DNA of 64,000 nucleotides from Isoetes taiwanensis (taxonomy: Eukaryota > Streptophyta > Lycopodiopsida > Isoetales > Isoetaceae): the NCBI GenBank assembly GCA_021234155.1, contig JAJEKV010000006.1, forward strand, positions 7,775,003 to 7,839,002, read 5' to 3'. The translations under genes were made by a program, and so were the position numbers. Below the pieces are notes generated by a model that did no database searches, was not told the origin of the DNA, and saw nothing but the letters and a program-made list of their open reading frames with translations. The number at the start of each line of letters is the position of its first letter. Position 1 is the first letter of the stretch. Positions 35,401 through 45,444 of the stretch are shown one piece after another.

Positions 35401-36188
35401 TATTGGAGATATATTGCGCAGGTGAAGAACTGACTTTTTTGATTCAAGCCTTGCTAAGGCCTTAGAAGCTACGTTTTATCCACAAATCTTTTTATAGCAA
35501 TAGACATGAACTAGATAATTAGTGTTCTATTTTAGGGTTATTTTGAAGCCGCAATTTTGATTTGTTTTTTCCTTTGATGCAGACCAACTCCTCATTCTGT
35601 GTGTCAATGTAAACTGATTTGACGATATTTAGTCATTATTGATATTACTGTTCATTTGCAATATCACATCACTTATATCGTTGCAACATGGATTTTACTT
35701 AGTTATTTGATTGTTAGTTTCGTTCATCCTAAATTTATCATGTGAAAACATGTGTTTATTAACTCCAATTTATTGAAGTAATGTCTTTTTTTTATTTCCA
35801 TTTTGTGTGGCCAAGTTTTTCCAACAAGTACCAAGCTATTATGTGCTTTTAAACGCTTAGCTATAACAATATTCCTTTCGCCTGTTGTTTATAGTGCAGG
35901 TAAACAGGTAATGAAGTTCAAAATGATGGGGCAACCGTGAAGCAACTTTTGTAATTTGTTTTAGATTAGAGCTTCTTTTCTGCAAATTGATTATGCCTTA
36001 AACAACTTAGATTTATGTTGGGCATATGCTTTCTAACATTACTCAATGTCATATCTTTGATCCTATTATGTATCCCTGATTCTATTATGGTAGCAAAGAT
36101 CTTTCATTGGTAATGACAAGGTTAGTATCCCACTTATTTGTTATTGTTTATCAATATTCACAAGTGTATTTTGGAAATGGAGGGACAT
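35401..36188. other. No gene recognised
   Basis: AT-rich spacer between the copia remnant and the LTR element starting at 36189. No ORF above noise. Confidence 0.4.
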
Positions 36189-38734
36189 TGATACAGTTCA
36201 AGGGTTAGCCAGAAATTAGAAATCAAACATGTAATCACTAACTATTCTAAAACCAGGCCTTTAGCCCAAAGCTCTCCACCCAACCGGGTCCAGGCTCTAC
36301 AAAAAATCATTATCTTGCATTCCCAATCGCATCCAAGTGTTCAACTTCAAATAACAGATTCAACCAATTAAGACCGCAGGCAAAGCAGAAGGATTCAGCT
36401 CCCTCATTCAACCGAAGACTCTGTATCCGAAATAAGAGAAACCGTTGCTTTTATAAACACAGATCAACCTTTTCCGGAATGGCCTTTTTTCTAATCCAAA
36501 AATATCTTTACAAAGGTAATCAATCATGGAATTCAGGGTTTCGGCCAGAGATATCAGAGATCGCCCTTTGGCTGGGTCGATTCTACCTTTTTATCTCCAG
36601 ATCCGGGAGATCTGGTATGATATCGGGCTGCTTCAGCGGAAAGGGTCCGCGACCCATTATCAGCCGCTCATATTTTAATTAAATAACCAATGGTTCATTG
36701 TTTAAGAAATCTATTGCCTACCATGGCCCAAACATCATAATTTAAGAGCATAATTTAGGATCTAGGCTACCCTTGACAAACTAATCACTAATAATAATTC
36801 TGGATGCGTTGGGCCTGAACCGCTCCCCCGAGCACCACCATATCAATTCCTCCCCTTCCCGGGATTGATCGTCCTCGATCAAGGAATTATATGGCAAATT
36901 TGACACAACCAAATCCATGGTTGCAACCCTAGTTGATTTCTCAACTAGAAATATATACCATAACCAAATCCATGGTTGCAACCCTAGTTGATTTCTCAAC
37001 TAGAAATATATACCACAACCAAATCCATGGTTGCAACCCTAGTTGGTTTCTCAACTAGAAATATATACCACAACCAAATCCATGGTTGCAACCCTGATTG
37101 AGTCCACAATAAAAAATATTCAAGTCCAGCCCTTTAGGCTAAAAATTGCCTCAGTTCATTTAGAGGTCTTTAATCTGTTGACCGACAAGGACTTTCATTT
37201 CAATTCTATTAGAAATGGCCTCAACTCATTTAGAGGACTTGACATCTTTATATATTTTCATAGATAAAGAATTGCTGATAACTTGCAAAGTTCACTCATA
37301 CTCCTCCACAAGATGTTCATTTACATTGTAATGTCCATGTTCTGCGATAACTCAACAAACACTGTTAGACTACCAAATCCATCCTAATTAATGTGGTTCC
37401 TTTGATTTGCTGTTTATGCGATTAACATGTCCTTCAATCCATCATGACTGCAAATTATAAACTAAGAATTCTTCTCCTTCAGACACTTATTTAAACCAAT
37501 AGTGACTCTATAGCTTCAAATAAAACGTGGTACGACCCTTTATTTCGATAATACTGCAAGCAAAGTTCACTAAGTCCTTCATATTTAATAATACTCAATC
37601 GCACTTTAAAGAAATGGTTCAGCCCTAAAGCTAAAGAAACCAAGACGCAACACTTCGTTTCATGATTAGTTAACTCTCAAATAAATTTCTGTGCAAAGGC
37701 TTCCTCTCAAAGAAGTTGGGTAAGCCAAGTACTAATAACCGAAAACTCAAGCCTTATTAACAATCCTCCAAGGCATCAAATAATTCTTAAAAAGGCTTCA
37801 TTCAGACAACGGCGTTAGGGCTTCGAATTTTCAAAAGGCTTATTGTCTTAAAACATTGAAGTTCAGTGCAGGAAAGATACAGCCTCAAAGTGGCTCCTAT
37901 GTTCCAGAGACAGACCGAAATCTAGCATAAGGGTTTGCAAAATGGATTAGGACTTCGTTTTGGTTAGATCCACAGGCGTCATAAGGCTTAGGAAACAGTT
38001 TGCGGCCTGCTCTTTTCAAGAGCCGGAAAGGTAAAATTGTATTCTAGTTTCTGTCTTCTATTACCATCTTAAGGAGAGCTGAATCTCATTTAGTAGCTAA
38101 GCATGTAAATCCGTCCAGGGACAGTTCCAAACATTCTGTTCAAGCTTATCTATCCAGGTTAAAAGCTACCCACAAGCTCCATGTGAAAGAAGCGCAGCTC
38201 TGATACCACTTGATACAGTTCAAGAGTTAGCCAGAAATCAGAAATCAAACATGTAATCACTAACTATTCTAAAACCAGGCCTTTAGCCCAAAGCTCTCCA
38301 CCCAACCGGGTCCAGGCTCTGCAAGAAATCATTATCTTCTTGCATTCCCAATCGCATCCAAGTGTTCAACTTCAAAGAACAGATTCAACCAATTAAGACC
38401 GCAGGCAAAGCAGAAGGATTTAGCTCCCTCATTCAACCGAAGACTCTGTATCAGAAATAAGAGAAACCGTTGCTTTTATAAACACAGATCGACCTTTTCC
38501 GGAATGGCCTTTTTCTAATCCAAAAATATCTTTACAAAAGTAATCAATCATGGAATTCAGGGTTTCGGCCAGAGATATCAGAGACTCGCCCTTTGGTTGG
38601 GCCGATTCTACCTTTTTATCTCCAGATTCGGGAGATGTGGTATGATCTCGGGCTGCTTCAGCGGAAAGGGTCCGCGACCCGTTATTAGCCGTTCATATTT
38701 TAATTAAATAACCAATGGTTCATTGTTTAAGAAA
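36189..38734 (-). mobile_element. Non-coding LTR retrotransposon (LARD-like), minus strand, 5' LTR truncated
   Basis: The 3' LTR is 36189-36845 (657 bp; plus strand TGATACAG ... CATATCA, so TGATA/TATCA ends). The 5' LTR is 38211-38734, cut off at base 524 by the insertion that begins at 38735. A primer binding site for initiator tRNA-Met (minus TGGTATCAGAGC) is at 38197-38208 and a polypurine tract at 36846-36860 (minus GGGAAGGGGAGGAAT). The 1.35-kb interior has no coding capacity, so it must have depended on proteins of another element. Confidence 0.85.
36908..37095. repeat. 55-bp tandem repeat, about 3.4 copies, inside the LTR element
   Basis: ACCAAATCCATGGTTGCAAC starts copies at 36908, 36963, 37018 and 37073 (partial). 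Each unit contains a CTAGTTGATTTCTCAACTAG inverted repeat. Confidence 0.9.
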
Positions 38735-40302
38735 TGTGACGTTCCAGGATAATATACGGTATGAATACGTAAAATATACTGACACGTCACTAGTACATGT
38801 CGACTTAGACGACATGTACACATCGACCATAAAAGGGTAGTACCCTAGGGTACAACCTTGTGACCTAGTATATTGCACATGCTAAGGCCACATGTGAATA
38901 TAATATCCTTTTGCCATGTGGCAATAGCCCATTGACCAATCAGGGCCCAGCCCTAAAGTCGTGGGGATAAAGGGGCATAAACCCTAAAAGGGAAACCCTT
39001 CCAGTCACCAGCCCCCATAAGTCGGATTGGAGCAGCAGTGGACGTTTTCTCGCGTGAACAATAGTAGAGGAACCGACATTCCTTAGTAGCAGCTCGATCC
39101 AAGCCAGCAATCTCGAGATTCAAGAAAGATGGACGCCCGGAGGAGAGCGGAGCCAGCCAAGAAGCCGGTTAATGGTTGATCCGATAGTTAGATCCGAGTT
39201 TCCAGCCCTCATTCCATAGGATTAGTGTTCATTCTTAGCTATAGGCGACCCCTACAGCCTAAGAATGATAGATACTAACAAAGGAACCTAACCATGTATG
39301 ATTAGGTAGATTAGAATAGATGTATTCTATTGTTTCAGTTCTGTTGTGATGATATTGTGACATTCTATGCGCCACTCTTGTGTATTGGGAAGGGGGTAGA
39401 GACCCGAGCCCAAGTAGTTGTATGATCATAGTTTTAGCCCATTAATTCCCACCATTAATGCGGCGCGGCATAAGAGCCCGCCGGGTTGTGGGTGGCGGAG
39501 CTAGACCGGGACAAGGGAGGGCTTGTCTAATCACGGTTGATCGGCCGCGCTGCAACGACGGCCGGAAACGCCGCGGAGCTAGGCCTAATACCGGGTAATC
39601 GCAGCGCGGAGGGCGGGGTATGGGCTCGACACTCGTGGGTGATGCGTCATCTTCCGGTGAGTTCAAGTCGATTATGCAGCAAAGTGGCTCTCTAGCTCGC
39701 CCGTGGTTAGCATGAACCTTTCGAGGAGAGAGAGATCCTCCTCGCCTCATTGGGACCGGGAGATGCAACCCAAGAGTAGTAGCCCCCGGCTATTCACCCC
39801 CGCAAAGGCACGGTCGAGCTCCAATACTTTTCACCCTATCCGCATAGTATGCAATGTGAGGGGCGGATGGAGTGGACTACCCAACGCCATATTCCTTTTG
39901 CCGCCCAAATCCATTTGCCATGAATTTCGCCCCGCATTGCTATCCGGAGACCCCAAGCCGTCGGTCGATCCCCATGAGTCCGAGCCACGGGTAGGATCTT
40001 CCCCATGTTATGTTGATGTACCGATGTGTGATGCGATTATCGTGGATATGGTGGACCACCCTTCGAGGTGGGTATATTATTATTGCTTGATGTTATGTGC
40101 TCATGTTTTGTTTACGCCCGTTGCTAGGTCGATCGAGGGAGACGGGATGAATGACACGCCCATTCTTCCCGTCGGGTTCTTGGCCACCATCGAGGGCCCG
40201 ATGTTAGGTGGACGGCCTCACATCAGCGGGCCGATGCTGGTTTGAGGGATGATCTCCAGTTTGTATACGATCGGGGCATCGTATGTGAGCCGGGCCGTCA
40301 CA
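38735..40302 (+). repeat. 5' LTR (1,568 bp)
   Basis: Begins TGTGACGTTCC and ends GGGCCGTCACA, an inverted terminal heptamer. Its first 1.46 kb is a diverged direct repeat of 48853-50194. Confidence 0.9.
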
Positions 40303-40303
40303 A

Positions 40304-40315
40304 TGGTATCGAGCC
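40304..40315 (+). other. Primer binding site (initiator tRNA-Met type)
   Basis: TGGTATCGAGCC, one base after the LTR end. It resembles the TGGTATC(A)GAGC class used by many plant LTR elements. Confidence 0.8.
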
Positions 40316-40560
40316 TCGATCTTGGCGCACCCAGGATCGAAAGAATCGACCAAACCCTATAGGAACTAACTCATCTAGACATTAGGTCTTGGAGGTAAAA
40401 AGCCCAAGCACAAACCTCGAAAGAAGCGGGGAAATTTTTTCTCGGGGTAGAGTTAGTAATTATCTAAGATTAGGATAAATAGAGAACATAGGTAAGATAG
40501 AACAAACAGTCGAAAAAGCGCTGAAAAGATCCTACTAAATTTCAAGCACTTTTGGCCAGT

Positions 40561-40627
40561 GACTCCAAGAGTGCGCCAGGAGCATGTTAGGTTCAAACCT
40601 AATGGCCCTCTCGCGCACTCTTAGAGT
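40561..40627 (+). repeat. Leader hairpin, copy 1
   Basis: Outer stem ACTCCAAGAGTGCGC with GCGCACTCTTAGAGT, inner stem TTAGGTTCAAACCTAA. The most diverged of the four copies. Confidence 0.85.
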
Positions 40628-40774
40628 AGTCACCCCATATGAACCCTAGAACTTGGCCTTAAGAACCCCAAATGGTAAAATAAAAGATGAAACCCCAGTT
40701 AAAAAGCTCGAAATAGCTAGAATCGTATCCTAAAACATCGAAAAACATTAAGTACAAGTCACTTTTGGAACAAT

Positions 40775-40839
40775 GACTCCAAGAGTGCGCCAGAGTATAG
40801 TTAGGTCCCGACCTAACCCCCTCCTCGCGCACTCTTAGA
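40775..40839 (+). repeat. Leader hairpin, copy 2
   Basis: Same outer stem, with inner stem TTAGGTCCCGACCTAA, followed by CCCCCTCCTCGCGC. Confidence 0.85.
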
Positions 40840-40984
40840 ATCACCCTAAAAGTGACCTTAAACATTGATTATAAATTACTCAAAGGGTCAAAGTAATAAT
40901 AGGATCTTGCTTAAAATGCTTAAATTAGTGGGTAACAACATGTAAATTGTGTAAATTGGATGTGTTGGAGCAGAGAAGGCCAAC

Positions 40985-41050
40985 GACTCCAAGAGTGCGC
41001 CAGACCATAGTTAGGTCCCGACCTAACCCCCTCCTCGCGCACTCTTAGAG
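40985..41050 (+). repeat. Leader hairpin, copy 3
   Basis: Nearly identical to copies 2 and 4; 225 nt before the ORF1 start codon. Confidence 0.85.
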
Positions 41051-41274
41051 CCATTCGAAGAACCAGGACCAAACAAGACCCCAATTTCGCCCAAGATGAG
41101 GAGACTTTCGCCAGCAAACCAACCAGAAGACTAATTCGACCGAACCCTAAAAATTCAACCCTATAAATTACGGGACATAAGCTCATTTTTTTAGGGTTTC
41201 TCCCGTGCTTCCACGAGCTCCTTCTGATTAGCCGATCTTTTGGCGCCCTGCTCCAAATCAGACGCTGTCATACA

Positions 41275-41637
41275 ATGGCTAGGACCAAACAAACCGCCCG
41301 CAAGCCAAAGAAGGACGATAGGCCCAGCGCCCAAGTGCTCGCCGCTGAACAGAAGCTCAAAGATGCTGACGACAAACTGAAGGCTGACATGGAGAGGCGG
41401 CCTAGGTATTACAGGAATTTGGAAAAGAGGCGCAGGAAAGAAGAAAAGGCCAGGAGGAAAGAAGAAAAGGCCAGGAAGAAAGAAGAAAAGGCAAAGAGAA
41501 GAGAAGAAAGAGTCAAGAGAAAGGAGGAGAAAGCGAGAAGAAAAGCAGATGAGGAGGATGCGTGGGTAAGACCCACCAATGGCGAGAGCAAAGAACCAAG
41601 AATAGAGAGGATCCCCACCCCAAAGGAAAAAGGGTAA
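41275..41637 (+). CDS. ORF1: histone H3 N-terminal tail mimic fused to a basic charged helix, 120 aa
   Basis: The ORF opens MARTKQTARK, which is residue-for-residue the start of eukaryotic histone H3 including the K4 and K9 positions (H3 numbering omits Met). After PKKDD it diverges into a Lys/Arg/Glu-rich stretch (about residues 45-95, repeated RRKEEKA units) predicted to be a single long charged helix or coiled coil. There is no histone fold. The start codon is fixed by the tail match. Tail mimics can be read or written by host histone-modifying enzymes; whether that happens here is inference. It is the first ORF of the element and is followed 261 nt later by the ORF2 histone. Confidence 0.85.
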   Translation: MARTKQTARKPKKDDRPSAQVLAAEQKLKDADDKLKADMERRPRYYRNLEKRRRKEEKARRKEEKARKKEEKAKRREERVKRKEEKARRKADEEDAWVRPTNGESKEPRIERIPTPKEKG

Positions 41638-41898
41638 TGACTGAAGAACCCCACCTAAGAAGAGGAGAACCCCGGTCGGCGAAACCATAAACGGTAACCA
41701 ACCGGGCTTAACAACCCCTCGCGCCGAAGACATCGATGATATAGCGTAATTTGGAGGCAACCCTTCGAACGGAGAATCCTCACGCCAAGTTTCCAACCTC
41801 CTCCCGACACATGAAACGCCGGAGGAAGAACCACCCCCAACCAAGACGCTACTGAGACGCGCAGATTGACCTACCTCCATTACCCCCACCATTTTGGA

Positions 41899-42459
41899 AT
41901 GGCAAGAAGCAAGGAACCGGATGCGAGAAAGCAACCGGGCAAGAAAGCAACCAAAATCGCCCGGGACTCGTACACCTTGGGGCCGGAGAGGAGGTACAAG
42001 AAAGAATTGGCAGATTACAAAGTATACAAGAAGATGCACGAAGACTACGTAGCCTATTACGAAGCAAACAGGGTCAAAACTGTCGAAGGAGGGAGGCCAA
42101 CTCGAGAAGCATTCCAGCTCAAACCTCCGCCAGAACTGCCAGAACCCCCCAAGAAGCCTATGAAGAGATCCCAAGACTCCCCTTTTGCGAGAGCCCTGCG
42201 AGAAATCAAACACTTCCAAAGGAGCTACGGATTCCTCATCCCGAGAGCAGCATTCCAGAGGTTCGCCCGAGAAATCTTGTGGGAGTTCGACCCCAACAAG
42301 CGAGTAACCAACGACATGTTACTCGCTTTACAAGAAGCAGCAGAGATGGAGGTCGTACAGCATTTCGAGGATTCATTGGCATGCACTCTCCATGCAAAAA
42401 GAGTCACCCTTCAACCAAAGGATATGAAACTGGCTAAATACATCAAGAGGAGAGACTAA
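41899..42459 (+). CDS. ORF2: histone H3-fold protein, 186 aa
   Basis: Start taken at the internal ATG giving MARSKEPDARK, an H3-tail-like N-terminus; an upstream in-frame ATG at 41866 would add 11 residues. Residues 30-95 are a charged, Pro-rich insert with no H3 counterpart. From about residue 98 to the end lies a full histone fold: alphaN ALREIKHFQRS, alpha1 FQRFAREI, loop with KRV, alpha2 LLALQEAAEMEVVQHFED, then HAKRVTLQPKD in loop 2/alpha3. Aligned by hand to canonical H3 there are no gaps across about 87 positions and about 40 identities, including the HAKRVT and PKD motifs, the Cys before them, and the loop-1 Arg. Loop 1 is not lengthened as in CENH3. It has no stops although the adjacent pol is broken. 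Confidence 0.93.
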   Translation: MARSKEPDARKQPGKKATKIARDSYTLGPERRYKKELADYKVYKKMHEDYVAYYEANRVKTVEGGRPTREAFQLKPPPELPEPPKKPMKRSQDSPFARALREIKHFQRSYGFLIPRAAFQRFAREILWEFDPNKRVTNDMLLALQEAAEMEVVQHFEDSLACTLHAKRVTLQPKDMKLAKYIKRRD

Positions 42460-42602
42460 TAGAAGGGAAATTACCTTTTTGTAACTAACAGGGTTATATG
42501 TGATGTATGAATTTTTGAATAATAAAGATATATAGTCGTTTAAAAATGTGCATTCATTAGGTACAATATTAGTTTTTGAGCAATTGGGGTAATTTGACCA
42601 AT

Positions 42603-42670
42603 GACTCCAAGAGTGCGCCAGAGCATAGTTAGGTCCCGACCTAACCCCCTCCTCGCGCACTCTTAGAGTC
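42603..42670 (+). repeat. Inter-ORF hairpin, copy 4
   Basis: Same structure as the leader copies; it lies between the ORF2 stop (42459) and the ORF3 start (42753). Confidence 0.85.
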
Positions 42671-42752
42671 GCCCAACCTTCCTAAGTTCATAACTTGAGC
42701 TAGACATACCCAAATCGGCCAAAATTTGTTGCATTAGAACCCGTCGACCAGT

Positions 42753-43187
42753 ATGCCATCAAGACACAGGGGTACCTCAGGAGCACGTGGAGGAGTACCG
42801 GGAGCAGCACTCAAATATTATCTTCCGCTCCTAACAGACGGTAGAGTAATAATATTTCACAAGCGCTTCAGCCCACGCGGAGAGGAAGCTGTGCAGATGC
42901 TAGTAGCACTTTCGGGATTTGGCATGCACGCACGCCTATCAGAAAAAGTCGACCATGTTATTTTGGTGAAGCGGAAAACAGCCTTGGGCATTTTCGACTT
43001 TGCAGTACCACACCTTCGACAAGGTAGGTTAGCAGTAACAGCAGCTCATACCTCCCATAGACGGGTGGAAGAGCTAGCATCCGCCATCCGAGGGGGATCA
43101 GCAAGGGATATACTCAGGAACTTGGGAAGTACAGTAGGTACAGCCCAAGTAAAGAAGTTCCTTGAGGATCACCCAGACTATCAGTAA
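42753..43187 (+). CDS. ORF3: 144-aa protein, possibly BRCT-like
   Basis: Open from ATG to TAA, 83 nt after hairpin copy 4. Basic N-terminus (MPSRHRGTSGARGG). The pattern DGRVIIFHKRF, a helix-like EEAVQMLVALSGFGM, then LSEKVDHVILV, and later GRLAVTAAHTSHRRVEEL follows the strand-helix-strand order of a BRCT domain, but there is no invariant Trp and I rate the match weak. The tail (SARDILRNLGSTVGTAQVKK) is helical. Otherwise unknown. Its position between the histone ORF and gag suggests an accessory protein. Confidence 0.6.
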   Translation: MPSRHRGTSGARGGVPGAALKYYLPLLTDGRVIIFHKRFSPRGEEAVQMLVALSGFGMHARLSEKVDHVILVKRKTALGIFDFAVPHLRQGRLAVTAAHTSHRRVEELASAIRGGSARDILRNLGSTVGTAQVKKFLEDHPDYQ

Positions 43188-43347
43188 ATCAATGTAATGG
43201 AAATCATGACTACTGTATAAGATATATCGGCTATATATATATTAATATAAGACCCGTTTTGAATTGCACTTCAAAATGTCTTTTTGGATATCGTTGTCTT
43301 AACAATCATATCATTTAAACACCTAATGCAACCAACAAAAGGAACTC

Positions 43348-43713
43348 ATGATAAATGGTGCCAATGTAATATGTGCAGTCAGAGCAGCCAGGAATGTCGA
43401 CCTTGAGTTCCAAGCCCAAGGCGATCAGACACCTCTCAGACAATTCCAGCCTCGGGAACTATTCGAAGAGTATTACGCACCGACACCGGAAGAAGAAATC
43501 TCGCAGATGAGGTCAGATCTGCATAGAAATCAAAGCCATGTCTGGCAAAGAGGAAGAAACAAGGCGGTGACTGTAATGTACGTGTCCCGAGGCCCGTTTC
43601 TCGACAAAGGAAAGGAAAAAGAGGAACCGACCCGTGATCTTCTAGTTCCAGCTCTTCCGAAAATTCGGATTCAAGCTCGAAGTCCGAGGAGGAAACAAGA
43701 AGAATGGCCCTAA
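43348..43713 (+). CDS. Gag N-terminal region (putative), 121 aa
   Basis: An ORF with RELFEEYYAPTPEEEISQMR and a basic C-terminus. It precedes the gag core and is probably its N-terminal part, separated by a frame break near 43700. Assignment is by position, not by motif. Confidence 0.4.
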   Translation: MINGANVICAVRAARNVDLEFQAQGDQTPLRQFQPRELFEEYYAPTPEEEISQMRSDLHRNQSHVWQRGRNKAVTVMYVSRGPFLDKGKEKEEPTRDLLVPALPKIRIQARSPRRKQEEWP

Positions 43714-43889
43714 GGAAGAAAGAATAACGGGAGGCGCAAGGCCAATCAGGACTACGAGAAGAAGGTCGATTAGGCCTTAAGTAATGTTTGGAAAGCACGC
43801 AGCTGGAACAAGCCCGCGAAAAACAGATCAGGATGGAAGCCGAGGCATGGCTAGACGAGATGAGTGAGTACGGAAATGCTTACGGCATG

Positions 43890-45444
43890 AAAAGATAAAG
43901 ATAAGGCGGTGGTAGCCACCGCTAACTTGAAAGGGGCAGCCCAGATTTGGTGGAGGGGTTATGCTAAAGCCCATGGGATGAGCGAGAGACAAGTGAGTTC
44001 ACAAAGTTCATAAGGGCCTTCAAAAACACTATGTTCCAAGAGAACACAAGTGCCACCGGATGCAAGCGTTCCCCACGATTGCGAGGGGAACAAACCGTAT
44101 TTAAATATACGGAAGAGTTCATGAGGTTGAGGCTATATGTGCCAAAACTTCAAGAGAAGAGAAGCAAGAGAAGGCTATGTGGAGGGGTTGAATGAGGACC
44201 TACGGAAGATAGTCCGAGCCCTCAACCCACGCTCAGTATCGGAGGCGGAAGCGAAGGCACTGAGCCTACAAGGGACAGGGCCTCAGAAAAGCGAACCCAA
44301 GCAGTGGTATGACAAAGGAAAAGCATATGGAGGTCAGAGCCCAAGAGCAAACAGTCCATCGCCTGCAAAGACACCATACACCGGAAATCAATGGAAACAG
44401 CCAGAGAAAAAGCAGGTCAGCTTCAAAGATAAAGGACAAGGGGGAGGCTCGAATTATTCAAAGACAGTCAAGCAGTTCCTCAACTCCATCCCGAAAGAAA
44501 AGCGGCAGGAATGTATAGAAAAACAGTTGTGCTTCCGGTGTTTCCAGCCGGGGCATAGAACACACAACTGCCCGTTCGTGATCAATGCAGCACTTGCGGA
44601 GATGGGAGGTTGGGAGACCCCAACAGAAGAGGAGGAGGACGAAGGACGCGACTATATCCATGGTGAGTGTCACATCTTTGCCGCCATAGACACAGAAAGC
44701 GCAGAGAGCCAGTACCAAGTAATATCCACGATTGGTAAAATAGCCGCCAAATCTTTTATAGTCCTCATAGACTGTGGCAGTTCCCACAATTTCGCGTCAC
44801 CAAGGATGGCACAAATGCTAAAGTTGAAAACACTAAAGTCTAAGCCCAGACCAGTAGTGTTAGCCAGCGGAGCCATCAGGCACACGGCCGGCAAGAGGGT
44901 GAATTTCAATATAGACTTACCGGGTATCAATATTGAAATGGGAGCAGAGATCATGAGCATAGGAAAATATGACCTCATCATAGGTATGGAATACCTCAAC
45001 CCGGCAAAAGCACAAATAGATTGTGGAGAGCGGAAGGTGAAGCTCACGGCGCCTAACGGGAAAATCATAGAAATCTCAGGTAAGCAAGTGACACCTATAA
45101 TGCAATGCATGTCGAGTAAGAAATTACTTAGATGCATCAAAAGGGAGCAAGTTGCATACATCTTCAAATTAGAACTTGCCGAAGAAGAGGCACCAGAAGA
45201 TAAGGAAGATAAACCGGTAAAGCAAACTACCCAAGCGGTAGCCAAGCTAATAGAGGAATTCCATGACTTGTTCCCCGACGAAATCAAGGAGCTTCCGCCA
45301 TATAGGGGAGTAGAGTGCGAAATTGCACTTGAACCAGGCACTAAGCCCACAAGTAAGGCACCATATAGAATGACAGCTCACGAACTATCAGAGTTGAAGA
45401 AGCAATTGCAAAATTTTGTTAGACCTAGGGTTCATAAGACCTAG
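43890..45444 (+). pseudogene. Gag-protease, frame-disrupted
   Basis: Gag core text LKGAAQIWWRGYAKAHGMSE begins at about 43929; breaks follow up to 44137. The ORF 44137-45444 (435 aa) then continues: the end of the capsid region (YVEGLNEDLRKIVRALNP), a basic Gln/Pro linker, a CCHC knuckle CFRCFQPGHRTHNC (about residues 132-145), and an aspartic protease with LIDCGSSHNFAS (about residue 210). The start of RT (GTKPTSKAPYRMTAHELSEL) runs in frame to residue 425 before a frameshift at about 45420. The long open stretch shows that gag, PR and RT are one polyprotein frame. Confidence 0.85.

Noticed and set aside
41191-42219. 342-aa minus-strand ORF over ORF1/ORF2
   Set aside because: It is the antisense of the H3 tail and H3-fold ORFs and has Phe/Leu/Ser-rich composition expected from the reverse of Lys/Glu-rich codons.
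41899-42459. ORF2 as CENH3 (centromeric H3)
   Set aside because: Loop 1 has the same length as canonical H3, while CENH3 usually has a longer one; the position inside an LTR element argues against a host CENH3 gene.
40561-42670. Repeated hairpins as transcription terminators or CRISPR-like repeats
   Set aside because: Plant nuclear context, irregular spacing, double-stem structure and no U-run; they belong to the retroelement.
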